The translations under genes were made by a program, and so were the position numbers. A stretch of 64,000 bases of DNA. Origin: Beijerinckiaceae bacterium. GTDB lineage: Bacteria > Pseudomonadota > Alphaproteobacteria > Rhizobiales > Beijerinckiaceae. A model generated the notes under the pieces. The model was not told the origin of the DNA. It made no database searches and saw only the letters and a program-made list of their open reading frames with translations. Shown here piece after piece: positions 1-9,424 of the stretch. Position 1 is the stretch's first letter. Each line of letters starts with the position of its first letter. The stretch covers positions 1 through 64,000 of the forward strand of contig JAIETL010000021.1 of NCBI GenBank assembly GCA_019745195.1, read 5' to 3'.

Positions 1-70
1 GGTCATCGGCGATTGCCGGTTAGGTTTGGGTTGCGAACGCAAACCCTGAACCGAGAGATCCCCGATGACC
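1..70. repeat. Long imperfect inverted repeat / hairpin, possibly continuing left of the window
   Basis: GGTCATCGG...CCGATGACC outer arms (9 bp) with inner GGTT..GGGTTGCG-aa-CGCAAACCC..AACC arms. Confidence 0.6.
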
Positions 71-219
71 GACGAGAACGATTCGAGCCGACGGCACGAT
101 AATCCCGGCGCCCATCGCGAATTCGGCAGACTGGAGCGGTGTTGGGGCAAATATTGGGGTGTTTGTTGAAATTACCAGAAGATACCGAATTGATTCAGGT
201 ATTTGATCGAATTCCATGG

Positions 220-306
220 CGGACAGGGCGGGATTCGAACCCGCGATACGGTTTCCCGTATACACACTTTCCAGGCGTGCGCCTTCAACCACTCGGCCAC
301 CTGTCC
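220..306 (-). tRNA. tRNA-Ser(GGA)
   Basis: Minus strand GGACAGGTGGCCGAGTGGTTGAAGGCGCACGCCTGGAAAGTGTGTATACGGGAAACCGTATCGCGGGTTCGAATCCCGCCCTGTCCG: 7-bp acceptor stem, long variable arm, T-loop GGTTCGAATCC, anticodon GGA. Confidence 0.95.
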
Positions 307-453
307 GGCGGGCTGCTTATGACCGCCGCGCCGGTGACTTTCAAGGGCCGATCGCATCGTTCCGTCACAATCGGAAAGGCGCGGCATCCCGGTTGCAATG
401 ACGGGCGCGAATGGGCACATCCGGTCTGCGGGGCGGCGCGTAGGTTTTGGCGG

Positions 454-777
454 ATGATCAGGTTCCTGGTGCGGTTGCTCGGTTATGGCCTTGTCGCGGC
501 CGGCTTCGTCTCGCTCGTGATCGACGGGGCCCGCTCGATCGCCAATTCCGCGCCGATGATCACGCCGCTGGGCGAGACGCTGTCCCTGCTGCTGCGCGAG
601 CGCTACGCGCTGATCCAGCCCGCGATCGAGCGCAACATCCATCCGCTGCTATGGGACCCGGTGCTGCTCTGGGTGACGCTGGCGCCGACCGCGCTGGTGG
701 CGCTCGGGCTCGGCTTCCTGCTGGTGCGGCTCGGCGCGAGACCCGACGCGGAGATCGGCATCGTCACGCGACGGTGA
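454..777 (+). CDS. Small membrane protein (two hydrophobic segments; resembles proteins labelled PetM-family in rhizobia)
   Basis: [36 protein letters not shown]...; internal ATG of the 139..777 ORF. Confidence 0.7.
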   Translation: MIRFLVRLLGYGLVAAGFVSLVIDGARSIANSAPMITPLGETLSLLLRERYALIQPAIERNIHPLLWDPVLLWVTLAPTALVALGLGFLLVRLGARPDAEIGIVTRR

Positions 778-860
778 AGCGCCGTGCGCCGGCTTTGGCC
801 TGTGCGAAAGACACGGGAATGCCTATCTTGGCCTCTACAGAGCCGATGATGGAGCCGACC

Positions 861-1517
861 ATGTTCTTCATGCGCAAGAAATCCGAACTGCCGCAGCCGG
901 GCCAGGCGCTGCCGGGCCGCGCTGCAGCGATCCCGACCGCCGAGCGGCATTTCCTGAACAAGAGGCCGCTGAAAGGACCTTATCCGGAAGGCCTGCAGAC
1001 GGCCGTCTTCGGGATGGGCTGCTTCTGGGGCGTAGAGCGCAAGTTCTGGCAGCTCGGCGAGGGCGTCTTCGTCACGGCCGTCGGCTATGCAGCCGGCCAG
1101 ACGCCGAACCCGACCTATGAGGAGGTCTGTTCGGGCATGACCGGGCACAACGAGGTGGTGCTCGTGGTGTTCGATCCGCAAAAGCTGCCTTACGAGACGC
1201 TGCTCAAGACGTTCTGGGAGAGCCACGACCCGACGCAGGGGATGCGCCAGGGCAACGATTCCGGTACGCAATACCGCTCCGGCATCTATGTCGCGAATGC
1301 CGACCAGCGCGAGGCGGCCGAACGCTCGAAGACCGAGTACCAGCGCGCCCTCAAGGCGCGGGGCTATGGGCCGATCACTACGGAAATCCTCGATGCGACG
1401 GAATTCTACTTCGCCGAGGACTATCACCAGCAATATCTCGCCAAGAACCCGGCCGGCTATTGTGGCTTGGGCGGCACGGGCGTGACCTGCCAGATCGGCA
1501 CCGGCGTCGCAGCCTGA
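861..1517 (+). CDS. msrA: Peptide-methionine (S)-S-oxide reductase MsrA
   Basis: [11 protein letters not shown] active-site motif, [11 protein letters not shown]-terminus; start chosen at MFFMRKK (846/849 also possible). Confidence 0.93.
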   Translation: MFFMRKKSELPQPGQALPGRAAAIPTAERHFLNKRPLKGPYPEGLQTAVFGMGCFWGVERKFWQLGEGVFVTAVGYAAGQTPNPTYEEVCSGMTGHNEVVLVVFDPQKLPYETLLKTFWESHDPTQGMRQGNDSGTQYRSGIYVANADQREAAERSKTEYQRALKARGYGPITTEILDATEFYFAEDYHQQYLAKNPAGYCGLGGTGVTCQIGTGVAA

Positions 1518-1542
1518 GCGCGAACCGCCCGGCGAATTCCGG

Positions 1543-1573
1543 AAGCCCCGCGAGCTCCGCTTGCGGGGCTTCT
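1543..1573 (+). terminator. Terminator-like hairpin after msrA
   Basis: AAGCCCCGC-gagctccgctt-GCGGGGCTT followed by CTTC. Confidence 0.6.
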
Positions 1574-1618
1574 TCGCATCGTGGCAGAAGCGAGGGCCAG
1601 CGACCGACGGGACCGACG

Positions 1619-2173
1619 ATGAGCGAGCACGCAGAGAAAGCCGGACCGGCGGACTACACCCCCAACCGGGTCGAACGGAAACTGGAGGGTTTTCTCTCCG
1701 CCAGCCGCTGGCTGCTGGCGCCGTTTTATGTCCTGCTGGTGGTCGCGCTCGGCGGGCTCCTGCTCAAGGCGCTGCAGGAGGCCTGGCACTTCATCAGCCA
1801 CGTCTTCACCGCCACCGAGGCCGAGGTCATCCTCGGCGTTCTCTCGCTGATCGACCTGACCTTCACCGGCTCGCTGATCGTGATCGTGATCTTTTCGGGT
1901 TACGAGAATTTCGTCTCGAAGATCGATGCGGGCCGGCATCGCAACTGGCCGGAATGGATGTCGCGGATCGACTTCTCCGGGCTGAAGCTCAAGCTGATCT
2001 CGTCGATCGTCGCGATCTCGGCGATCCAGGTGCTGAAGGCCTTCATGAACGTGAAGGCGACCAGCGACCGCGACCTGATGTGGCTCGTGATCATTCATGT
2101 CGTCTTCGTCGGCTCGGGCCTGCTGATGGCGTGGACGGACCGGATTTCGGGCGAGGGCGGCAAGGGTCACTGA
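1619..2173 (+). CDS. YqhA/UPF0114 (TIGR00645-like) family membrane protein
   Basis: MSEHAEKAGPADYTPNRVERKLEGFLSASRWLLAPFYVLLV..., IDLTFTGSLIVIVIFSGYENFVSK. Confidence 0.8.
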   Translation: MSEHAEKAGPADYTPNRVERKLEGFLSASRWLLAPFYVLLVVALGGLLLKALQEAWHFISHVFTATEAEVILGVLSLIDLTFTGSLIVIVIFSGYENFVSKIDAGRHRNWPEWMSRIDFSGLKLKLISSIVAISAIQVLKAFMNVKATSDRDLMWLVIIHVVFVGSGLLMAWTDRISGEGGKGH

Positions 2174-2296
2174 CCTTGCAGGCGGCGGGCGTTGCGCCGA
2201 CGCATCAGCGCGTCAACTGGGCAGCGTCACAAGATTTCGGTTGATCGGCGGGCCAAAGCCCAAGACAGTGCCTCCCTTCACCGGGAGATCGACCTC

Positions 2297-3277
2297 ATGT
2301 CACTGCATTTTCGCTCGAAATTCGCTGCCGCGGGCCTCGCGCTCGGCGGCGTCGCGCTGGCGGCCGGCGTCGCGCTCGCCCAGGCCCCGGCCTTCTTCCG
2401 GATCGGCACCGGCGGCACGGCGGGCACCTACTACCCGATCGGCGGGCTGATCGCGAACGCGATTTCGACGCCGCCGCAACTGGTCTCGACCGCGGTCGCC
2501 AGCAACGGTTCGGTCGCCAATGTCAACGCCATCGTCGGCGGCGCGGCCGAGTCGGGCTTCGTCCAGGCCGACGTCGCCTACTGGGCCTATTCCGGCACGG
2601 GCGTGTTCGAGGGCAAGCCGAAGATCGCCGATCTGCGCTCGATCGCCAACCTCTACCCCGAGAGCGTGCATCTGGTGGTGCGTAAATCGGCCAATGTGAA
2701 GAGCGTCGCCGATCTCAAGGGCAAGAAGGTTTCGATCGACGAGCCGGGCTCGGGCACGCTGCTCAACGCCAAGGCAATCCTGGCCGCCTTCGGCGTCGGC
2801 GAGAAGGACATCACGCCTGAATATCTCAAGCCCAACCAGGCGGCCGAGAAGATGAAGGACGGCTCGGTCGACGCCTTCTTCTTCACCGGCGGGTTCCCGG
2901 CGGCGGCGATCTCGGAGCTGGCCTCGACCGGCTCGGGCATCGACATCCTGCCGATCACCGGGCCTGCGGCCGAGAAGCTCGCCAAGGACTTCCCCTTCTT
3001 CGCCGTCGACGAGATTCCGGCCGGCACCTACAAGGATGTCGGCGCGGTCAAGACGGTCGCGGTCGGCGCGCATTGGGTGACCTCGGCAAAGGTGTCGACC
3101 GATACGGTCTATGCCGTGACCAAGGCGCTCTGGAGCGACAAGACCCGCGCCGCGCTCGATTCCGGCCACGCCAAGGGCAAGGCGATCCAGAAGGCGACCG
3201 CGCTGCAGGGTCTGCTCGGCGTGCCGCTGCATCCCGGCGCGGAGAAGTTCTACAAGGAAGCGGGGTTGCTGAAGTAA
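2297..3277 (+). CDS. TRAP transporter solute-binding protein, TAXI family
   Basis: Signal peptide then FFRIGTGGTAGTYYPIGGLIANAIS, typical TAXI motif. Confidence 0.92.
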   Translation: MSLHFRSKFAAAGLALGGVALAAGVALAQAPAFFRIGTGGTAGTYYPIGGLIANAISTPPQLVSTAVASNGSVANVNAIVGGAAESGFVQADVAYWAYSGTGVFEGKPKIADLRSIANLYPESVHLVVRKSANVKSVADLKGKKVSIDEPGSGTLLNAKAILAAFGVGEKDITPEYLKPNQAAEKMKDGSVDAFFFTGGFPAAAISELASTGSGIDILPITGPAAEKLAKDFPFFAVDEIPAGTYKDVGAVKTVAVGAHWVTSAKVSTDTVYAVTKALWSDKTRAALDSGHAKGKAIQKATALQGLLGVPLHPGAEKFYKEAGLLK

Positions 3278-3293
3278 GGTGCGGGTAGCACCG

Positions 3294-3381
3294 CCGTCTT
3301 TGCGAGGAGCGTAGCGACGAAGCAATCCAGCGGGCGTAGAGCACGCGGCTCTGGATTGCTTCGCTGCGCTCGCAATGACGG
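3294..3381. repeat. Palindromic repeat family A, copy 1
   Basis: GCGAGGAGCGTAGCGACGAAGCAATCCAG...CTGGATTGCTTCGCTGCGCTCGCAATGACGG; homologous to 12629..12708 and 62878..62955. Confidence 0.85.
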
Positions 3382-3407
3382 GTTTGTCTCATCCTGAATC
3401 GTCCTGC

Positions 3408-3504
3408 CCTCACCCCTGCCCCTCTCACTGATCTCGGGCTCGCCCGAGATCAGCACTCCGAGTGAGCGAAGTCGGAAACATCCGACTTCGCTGCGGGAGA
3501 GGGG
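3408..3504. repeat. Multi-hairpin palindromic element (family E-like)
   Basis: Outer CCCCTCTC/GAGAGGGG arms; inner perfect hairpins CTGATCTCGGGC-tc-GCCCGAGATCAG (3428-3453) and CGAAGTCGGA-aaca-TCCGACTTCG (3467-3490). Confidence 0.75.
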
Positions 3505-3527
3505 TTCTCCGTCGAGTTTCCTCTGCC

Positions 3528-5693
3528 ATGACCGCCCAGCCCTCCGCCGCCGAACTCGCAAAACTCGAGGAAGAGCTCGATCCCGAGATGCAGTTCCGCA
3601 AGGTGCCGCATCGCACGGCGCTGATCGTCGGCGGGCTTCTGCTCGCGCTGTCGGCCTTCCATTACTACACCGCAGGCTTCGGCCTGATGCGGGAGACGAC
3701 GCATCGCGGCATCCATCTCGCCTTCGTGCTCGGGCTGATCTTCCTCGTCTTCTCCGCGCGCAAGAGCGATGCAGGGTTCGTTCATCCCTCGACGACATTC
3801 AGGCCCGGCGGCATTCCGCTCTACGACTGGGTCTTCGCCGTCGCGGTCGCCGTTTCCAGCCTGTATGTGCCTTGGATCTTCGAGGACATGGTCTTCCGGA
3901 TCGGCAACCCGTCGATGCTCGACGTGGTCATGGGCTCGATCACCATCATCCTGATGATCGAGGCGACGCGGCGCGCCATCGGCTGGGGGCTGCCGATCAT
4001 CGCGCTCTTCGCCATGGTCTATGCGCTCTACGGCAACTGGTTTCCCGGCATCTTCCTGCATCCGGGCGCGACCTGGGCGACGCTGGTCAACCATCTCTAT
4101 CTGACCAGCCAGGGCGTCTACGGCGTCGCGCTCGGCGTCGTCGCGACCTATGTCTTCCACTTCGTCCTGTTCGGCGTGCTCGCCACCCGCATCGGGCTCG
4201 GCCGGCTGTTTCTCGGCGTCGCGGCGGCTGTGGCGGGTCGCTTCGCGGGAGGGCCGGCGAAGGTCTCGATCTTCGGCTCGGCGCTGTTTGGGATGATCTC
4301 GGGTTCGTCGGTCGCCAACACCGTCACCGTCGGCTCGCTGACGATCCCGATGATGATCCGGCTCGGCTACCAGCGGCACTTCGCGGCAGCCGTGGAATCG
4401 ACTGCCGCGACGGGGGGCCAGATCACGCCCCCGATCATGGGCGCTGCCGCCTTCCTGATGGTCGAGTTCCTCAACCTGCCCTACGCCACCATCGTCATCG
4501 CCGCGATCATCCCGGCCTTCATGCATTTCTTCGGCGTGCTGATGCAGGTGCATTTCGAGGCGCGCAAGAACGGCATGAAGGGCATGACCGACGCCGACGC
4601 GCCCAAACTCTCCGAAGTCTTCGCCCGCGACTGGCCGACCATCGCGCCGCTGTTTGCGCTGATCATGGTGCTGTTCACCGGCTACACGCCCTACCTCGCC
4701 GCCTTCTGGGGCATCACCGGCTGCATGCTGGTCGGCCTCGCGCAGCACCGCGCGGCTTCGGCCATGGTCTTCGCGCTCGCCATCGGCATCGCCGCCCCGA
4801 CCGAGTTCCTGCGCGTGCCGGGCGTCAACTTCGCCTTCACGGTGGCCGCCTTCGCGGTGATGGCCCATGGCGTGCTGATGCGCACGGCGGAAGGGCGCAA
4901 GCGTGCCAGCGACATGGTCGACGCCTTCATCCTCGGCGCGAAATACGCCATCGGCGTCGGCGCGGCGGCCGCCACCGTCGGCATCATCGTCGGCGTGGTG
5001 ACGCTGACCGGCGTCGGCTTCAAAATCTCCTGGATCGTCACCTCGCTCGCCGACCAGTGGGCGCGCGGCGTCACCGGGCTTTTGCCCTTCCTGCCCTTCG
5101 ACCTGAAGAGCGCGACGCTGTTCTTCACCCTGCTGCTGACCGGCATGGTCTGCATCCTGCTCGGCTGCGGCGTGCCGACGACCGCGAACTACATCATCAT
5201 GGTGACGGTCGCCGCGCCGGCGCTCGGCATGCTCGGGGTCAACCCGCTCGTGGCGCATTTCTTCGTGTTCTATTACGGCGTGCTGGCCGACATCACGCCG
5301 CCGGTCGCGATCGCCGCCTATGCCGGGGCGAGCATGGCCGGCGCGGACCCCTTCAAGACCGGCAACACCGCCTTCCGCCTAGCGCTCGGCAAGGTGCTGG
5401 TGCCTTTCGTCTTCGTGTTCTCGCCCTCCATGCTGATCATGGCGCCGGGTTTCACCTGGAGCGAACTGATCGGCTCGACGGCGTCCTGCATCGCCAGCAT
5501 CACCCTGCTTTCGGCCGCCTTCGCCGGCTGGTTCCTCGCGCCGTTGCGGATGTGGGAGCGCTGGCTGATCGCGCTCGCGGCGCTGCCGATGATTCTGGCG
5601 ACGCCGACGAGCGTGATGATCGGCCTCGCCATCGCCGCGCCCGTGCTGCTGCGGCAGATCGCGGCGCGGAAAGCGGCGCTGGCAGCCGCGTGA
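3528..5693 (+). CDS. TRAP transporter fused permease (DctQ-DctM / 4TM-12TM), TAXI type
   Basis: Polytopic membrane protein; GSALFGMISGSSVANTVTVGSLTIPMM and GVPTTANYIIM motifs; adjacent to TAXI receptor. Confidence 0.93.
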   Translation: MTAQPSAAELAKLEEELDPEMQFRKVPHRTALIVGGLLLALSAFHYYTAGFGLMRETTHRGIHLAFVLGLIFLVFSARKSDAGFVHPSTTFRPGGIPLYDWVFAVAVAVSSLYVPWIFEDMVFRIGNPSMLDVVMGSITIILMIEATRRAIGWGLPIIALFAMVYALYGNWFPGIFLHPGATWATLVNHLYLTSQGVYGVALGVVATYVFHFVLFGVLATRIGLGRLFLGVAAAVAGRFAGGPAKVSIFGSALFGMISGSSVANTVTVGSLTIPMMIRLGYQRHFAAAVESTAATGGQITPPIMGAAAFLMVEFLNLPYATIVIAAIIPAFMHFFGVLMQVHFEARKNGMKGMTDADAPKLSEVFARDWPTIAPLFALIMVLFTGYTPYLAAFWGITGCMLVGLAQHRAASAMVFALAIGIAAPTEFLRVPGVNFAFTVAAFAVMAHGVLMRTAEGRKRASDMVDAFILGAKYAIGVGAAAATVGIIVGVVTLTGVGFKISWIVTSLADQWARGVTGLLPFLPFDLKSATLFFTLLLTGMVCILLGCGVPTTANYIIMVTVAAPALGMLGVNPLVAHFFVFYYGVLADITPPVAIAAYAGASMAGADPFKTGNTAFRLALGKVLVPFVFVFSPSMLIMAPGFTWSELIGSTASCIASITLLSAAFAGWFLAPLRMWERWLIALAALPMILATPTSVMIGLAIAAPVLLRQIAARKAALAAA

Positions 5694-5696
5694 CGC

Positions 5697-5724
5697 GAAA
5701 AAGGGCGGCGCGAGCCGCCCTTCT
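5697..5724. terminator. Bidirectional terminator-like hairpin between convergent genes
   Basis: AAAAAGGGCGGC-gcga-GCCGCCCTTCTC. Confidence 0.7.
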
Positions 5725-5741
5725 CATAACGGAGCGGACTC

Positions 5742-7340
5742 TCAACCGATCGGGTTGATATCGTCCACCAGCCGCAGCAGATCGACCATGGTGAATGTTC
5801 CAGCCTTCGCCGAGGGCAGCGTCGGCTTCCAGTTCTTCTCGCGCCAGATATAGGATTGCGGGTCGCCATGGACGAGGCCGACGAAGACCTCCGAGACGAT
5901 GACCGAGCCGACAGGCCCGAGCCGCTCGCCGTTCTTGCGGACCTGCGCTTCCTTGAGGATGTAGTACCAGAGCGGGGTCGCCTTATCGAGACCCTGCTTC
6001 TTCGCCTCGATCCCGTCGGGCCCGGTCGCGATTTCGGCCGGCGTCAGCGGGTTCTTGACCTTGAGATGGGCCGCCACGTCCTGTCCTGACGGCAATCCCA
6101 GCATGACGCCGCGCTTGAGGTTGCGGAAGGCGAGATTGCCGCCGCCGCCCGGCAGATTGTGCAGTTCCTCGACGAGAAGCGGATCGAGCCGCCTTGTCGG
6201 GTTGAAGGCGAAGTTCGGCGTGCCTGCCGGCGTGCCGAGATCGTAGAAACGCCGCCAGTCGATGATCCAGTTGCTCGGCAGTTTTTCGACCGGAAGCGGC
6301 CCGCCCGGCGGTGGATTGGGCATCAGGTCGCCGATGATCTGCCCGGACAGCCCGGTGAAGCCGAAGAGCAGGTCGAAGCCGATGTCCTGGAATACGCGGT
6401 TGTGGCTGTAGCGCTGCCTGACCATCGAATGGCCGAGCCGGTAGGCTGCGGCCGAGAACTCGACCGGCATGTAGGGCGTGCGCTTGAAGCGGTAGAACTT
6501 GCGCCCGTCATGCAGGATCTTGGCAACGATGCCGGGCTCGGTCAGGCGCTCGACGAAATCATGCAGCACGAGCCACTGGTAGTGCCAGGTGACGATGCGG
6601 CGCGCCTCGGCGAAGAGATCGAGCGGCGGATTGGCCCCTCCGCTGAGGATGTCGCAGACCTTGTTGTGGAACTTCAGGAAGGCGAGATGGGTCTGCGCCA
6701 CCAGCAGGTTCTCGTCGTTGCGGTGGTCGCCGATGATCGCCATGCCCTCGGGCGAGCGCGGCAGATCGTTGAAAAAGTCGCCGGTGACGCCGCCGAAGCC
6801 GACGGTGATGTTCTTGCCGATCACGAATTTCGGGCCGTGCTTGGAGAAACCCGGGCCGCTGCGCGCATAAAGCTGCGGCGAGCCGTCCGGCCCCAAGCCG
6901 TAGAGCGCGTCGAGATCGAGGCTCGGCGTGCGAAAATTCTCGACGCCGAGCGGGTCCTTCTGCTTGTCGCCGAGCGAGGTCAGATCGAGCGTGATGTCGT
7001 GATCGACGAACTGCCCGAGATAGGTGAAGCCGGCCGGGATGTTGGGATTGTCTTTGGCGGTGTCGGCCGGGTCGGCGTCGAGCATCGCCTCGGCCAGCGC
7101 CTTGAGCTTGGCGTCCGAGACCTGCAGCGGCGCAAGTTTCGGAAACATCCGGCCGAACATGCCGGGGTCCTTGTGTCCCGATAGCGCATCCAGCACCTCG
7201 CGGGTGGCGTGCCGGCCGGCGAGGCCGTGGCCGGGCGTGACCTTGACGGCGTTGGCCTTGGCCATCGGCGTGATCAAGAGTTCGGCGGGAAGGCTCGCGC
7301 CCGATTTGGTGACGGGCGGCAATGTCGCGGTGTCAGGCAT
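5742..7340 (-). CDS. Animal-type heme peroxidase family protein
   Basis: MPDTATLPPVTKSG...; FTYLGQFVDHDITLDLTS distal His motif, RTPSLDLDALYG, AAYRLGHSMVRQRYS proximal His motif. Confidence 0.9.
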   Translation of the reverse strand: MPDTATLPPVTKSGASLPAELLITPMAKANAVKVTPGHGLAGRHATREVLDALSGHKDPGMFGRMFPKLAPLQVSDAKLKALAEAMLDADPADTAKDNPNIPAGFTYLGQFVDHDITLDLTSLGDKQKDPLGVENFRTPSLDLDALYGLGPDGSPQLYARSGPGFSKHGPKFVIGKNITVGFGGVTGDFFNDLPRSPEGMAIIGDHRNDENLLVAQTHLAFLKFHNKVCDILSGGANPPLDLFAEARRIVTWHYQWLVLHDFVERLTEPGIVAKILHDGRKFYRFKRTPYMPVEFSAAAYRLGHSMVRQRYSHNRVFQDIGFDLLFGFTGLSGQIIGDLMPNPPPGGPLPVEKLPSNWIIDWRRFYDLGTPAGTPNFAFNPTRRLDPLLVEELHNLPGGGGNLAFRNLKRGVMLGLPSGQDVAAHLKVKNPLTPAEIATGPDGIEAKKQGLDKATPLWYYILKEAQVRKNGERLGPVGSVIVSEVFVGLVHGDPQSYIWREKNWKPTLPSAKAGTFTMVDLLRLVDDINPIG

Positions 7341-7784
7341 GGAAAATCTCCTGTCGCTATGGCGCGCGGCGGCGCCGCTCACGTGAAAGGTTCACCCCCC
7401 AAATCCCCATGGCTTCGATGCGATGCGCGCTCCCGTGGCGTCTGCGGCCTCCCTTGCGCAACCCGGATAGCGTCGATTTAGTTTTAAATTCGAAATGATC
7501 GTATTTATGTCGCGCATCGCGATTTTGTCTAATGCGAATCCTTTTCCATGACAAGCAAGCGTATTCGGTTTACAATTAAACTATCAGAATTTGCTATGAT
7601 CGTCGCCGCGATTGCTAGGTAATATCTTTTTCCTATGGCCCGCCACGACAACTGACGGTCGCGGTCTACTGAGTTTTTCGATTTCGAGACACGGCACAGA
7701 ATAACCCTCGAACAGGTTCACGTTCCGTTCTTGCCAGATGCGGTCGGCTCGACTAGGCTCCTCTTGGGACAGGGGCAGGCAGCG

Positions 7785-9323
7785 ATGGTGACGCGGGTCG
7801 CGACGGTGGCGTTCGAGGGCATCGAGGCGCGCGCCGTCGACGTCCAGGTACAGGTGACCTCCGGCAATGTGAACTTCATCCTGGTCGGCCTGCCCGACAA
7901 GGCGGTGGGCGAGAGCAAGGAGCGGGTGCGCGCGGCCCTGATCGCCTCCGGCCTTGCGCTGCCGGCCAAGCGCATCACCGTCAATCTCGCACCGGCCGAC
8001 CTGCCCAAGGAGGGCAGTCATTACGACCTGCCGATCGCGCTTGGCGTGATGGCGGCGATCGGGGCGATACCGGCCGATGCGCTGGCCGGCTACACGGTGC
8101 TCGGGGAGTTGGCGCTCGACGGCTCGATCACGGCGGTCGCCGGCGTGCTGCCGGCCGCGATCGCGGCCTATGGGCGCGGACAGGGCCTGATCTGCCCGCA
8201 TGCGTCAGGCCCGGAAGCGGCCTGGGCGGCGGCTGACATCGACATTCTCGCGCCCCGCTCGCTGATCCAGCTCGCCAACCATTTCAAGGGCACGCAGGTG
8301 ATGGCGCGGCCCGAGCCGGCGGTGGCGCGGCAATCGGGCCCGCTGCCCGACCTCGCCGACATCAAGGGCCAGGAGAGCGCCAAGCGCGTGCTCGAGATCG
8401 CGGCCGCCGGCGGGCACAACCTGCTGATGAACGGGCCGCCGGGCGCGGGCAAGTCGATGCTGGCGAGCCGCCTGCCCTCGATCCTGCCGCCGCTGACGCC
8501 GCGCGAACTACTCGAGGTATCGATGGTGCTCTCGGTCGCAGGCCATCTCGCCGATGGCGCGCTGACCGACCGGCGGCCTTTTCGCGCGCCGCATCACTCG
8601 GCCTCGATGGCGGCGCTGGTCGGAGGGGGCTTGCAGGCAAAGCCCGGCGAGGTCTCGCTCGCCCATCACGGCGTGCTCTTCCTCGACGAGTTGCCCGAGT
8701 TCCAGGCTCAGGCGCTCGACGCGCTGCGCCAGCCGATGGAGACCGGCGACGTGCTGATCTCGCGCGCCAACCACCGCGCCGTCTATCCGGCGCGCTTTCA
8801 GCTCGTCGCGGCGATGAACCCGTGCCGCTGCGGACGGGCGACGGAGCCCGGCTTCGCCTGTCGCCGGCAACCCAACGAGCGTTGCATGGCGCAGTACCAG
8901 ACGCGCATCTCCGGCCCGATGCTGGACCGGATCGACATCACCATCGACGTGCCGGCGGTGACCGCGGCCGACCTGATCCTGCCCGCCGCCAGCGAGGGCT
9001 CGGCCGAGATCGCGGCGCGCGTCGCCGCCGCGCGGCGGCTGCAGACCCAGCGTTACGCCGTGCTTGGCCTGCCCGGCATCGGCACCAACGCCGCCTGTCC
9101 GGCCAATGTGCTCGACGAGGTCGCGCGGCCCGACTCCGCCGGTCTTGCTCTGCTGCGCGATGCGGCCGATGCGATGCGCCTGACCGCGCGGGCCTATCAC
9201 CGCGTCCTCAAAGTGGCGCGCACGCTGGCCGATCTCGACGGGCAGGACAAGGTCGGCCGCATTCATCTTGCCGAGGCGCTGTCCTACCGCTCGCGCGTCG
9301 ATCAGGTGGCGCAGGCGGCGTGA
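7785..9323 (+). CDS. YifB/ComM family Mg-chelatase-like AAA ATPase
   Basis: VNFILVGLPDKAVGESKERVRAAL, Walker A NGPPGAGKSMLA, FRAPHHSAS, LDELPEF, MNPCRCG. Confidence 0.95.
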   Translation: MVTRVATVAFEGIEARAVDVQVQVTSGNVNFILVGLPDKAVGESKERVRAALIASGLALPAKRITVNLAPADLPKEGSHYDLPIALGVMAAIGAIPADALAGYTVLGELALDGSITAVAGVLPAAIAAYGRGQGLICPHASGPEAAWAAADIDILAPRSLIQLANHFKGTQVMARPEPAVARQSGPLPDLADIKGQESAKRVLEIAAAGGHNLLMNGPPGAGKSMLASRLPSILPPLTPRELLEVSMVLSVAGHLADGALTDRRPFRAPHHSASMAALVGGGLQAKPGEVSLAHHGVLFLDELPEFQAQALDALRQPMETGDVLISRANHRAVYPARFQLVAAMNPCRCGRATEPGFACRRQPNERCMAQYQTRISGPMLDRIDITIDVPAVTAADLILPAASEGSAEIAARVAAARRLQTQRYAVLGLPGIGTNAACPANVLDEVARPDSAGLALLRDAADAMRLTARAYHRVLKVARTLADLDGQDKVGRIHLAEALSYRSRVDQVAQAA

Positions 9324-9424
9324 CGCAAGCTTTTGCCATCGTTAACGAATTGCATCACGCTATCCCTAGACTTCGAGGATAAGCCAAACTCTTTCTCAAG
9401 GCGCGCCTGCTACAGCTTGTCTTC

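Noticed and set aside
3450-5258. 602-aa minus-strand ORF (and similar long overlapping ORFs, e.g. 3872..5758, 61991..63733)
   Set aside because: Antisense/shifted-frame shadow ORFs of high-GC genes; Arg/Asp/His-rich low-complexity translations with no family motifs, opposite well-supported genes.
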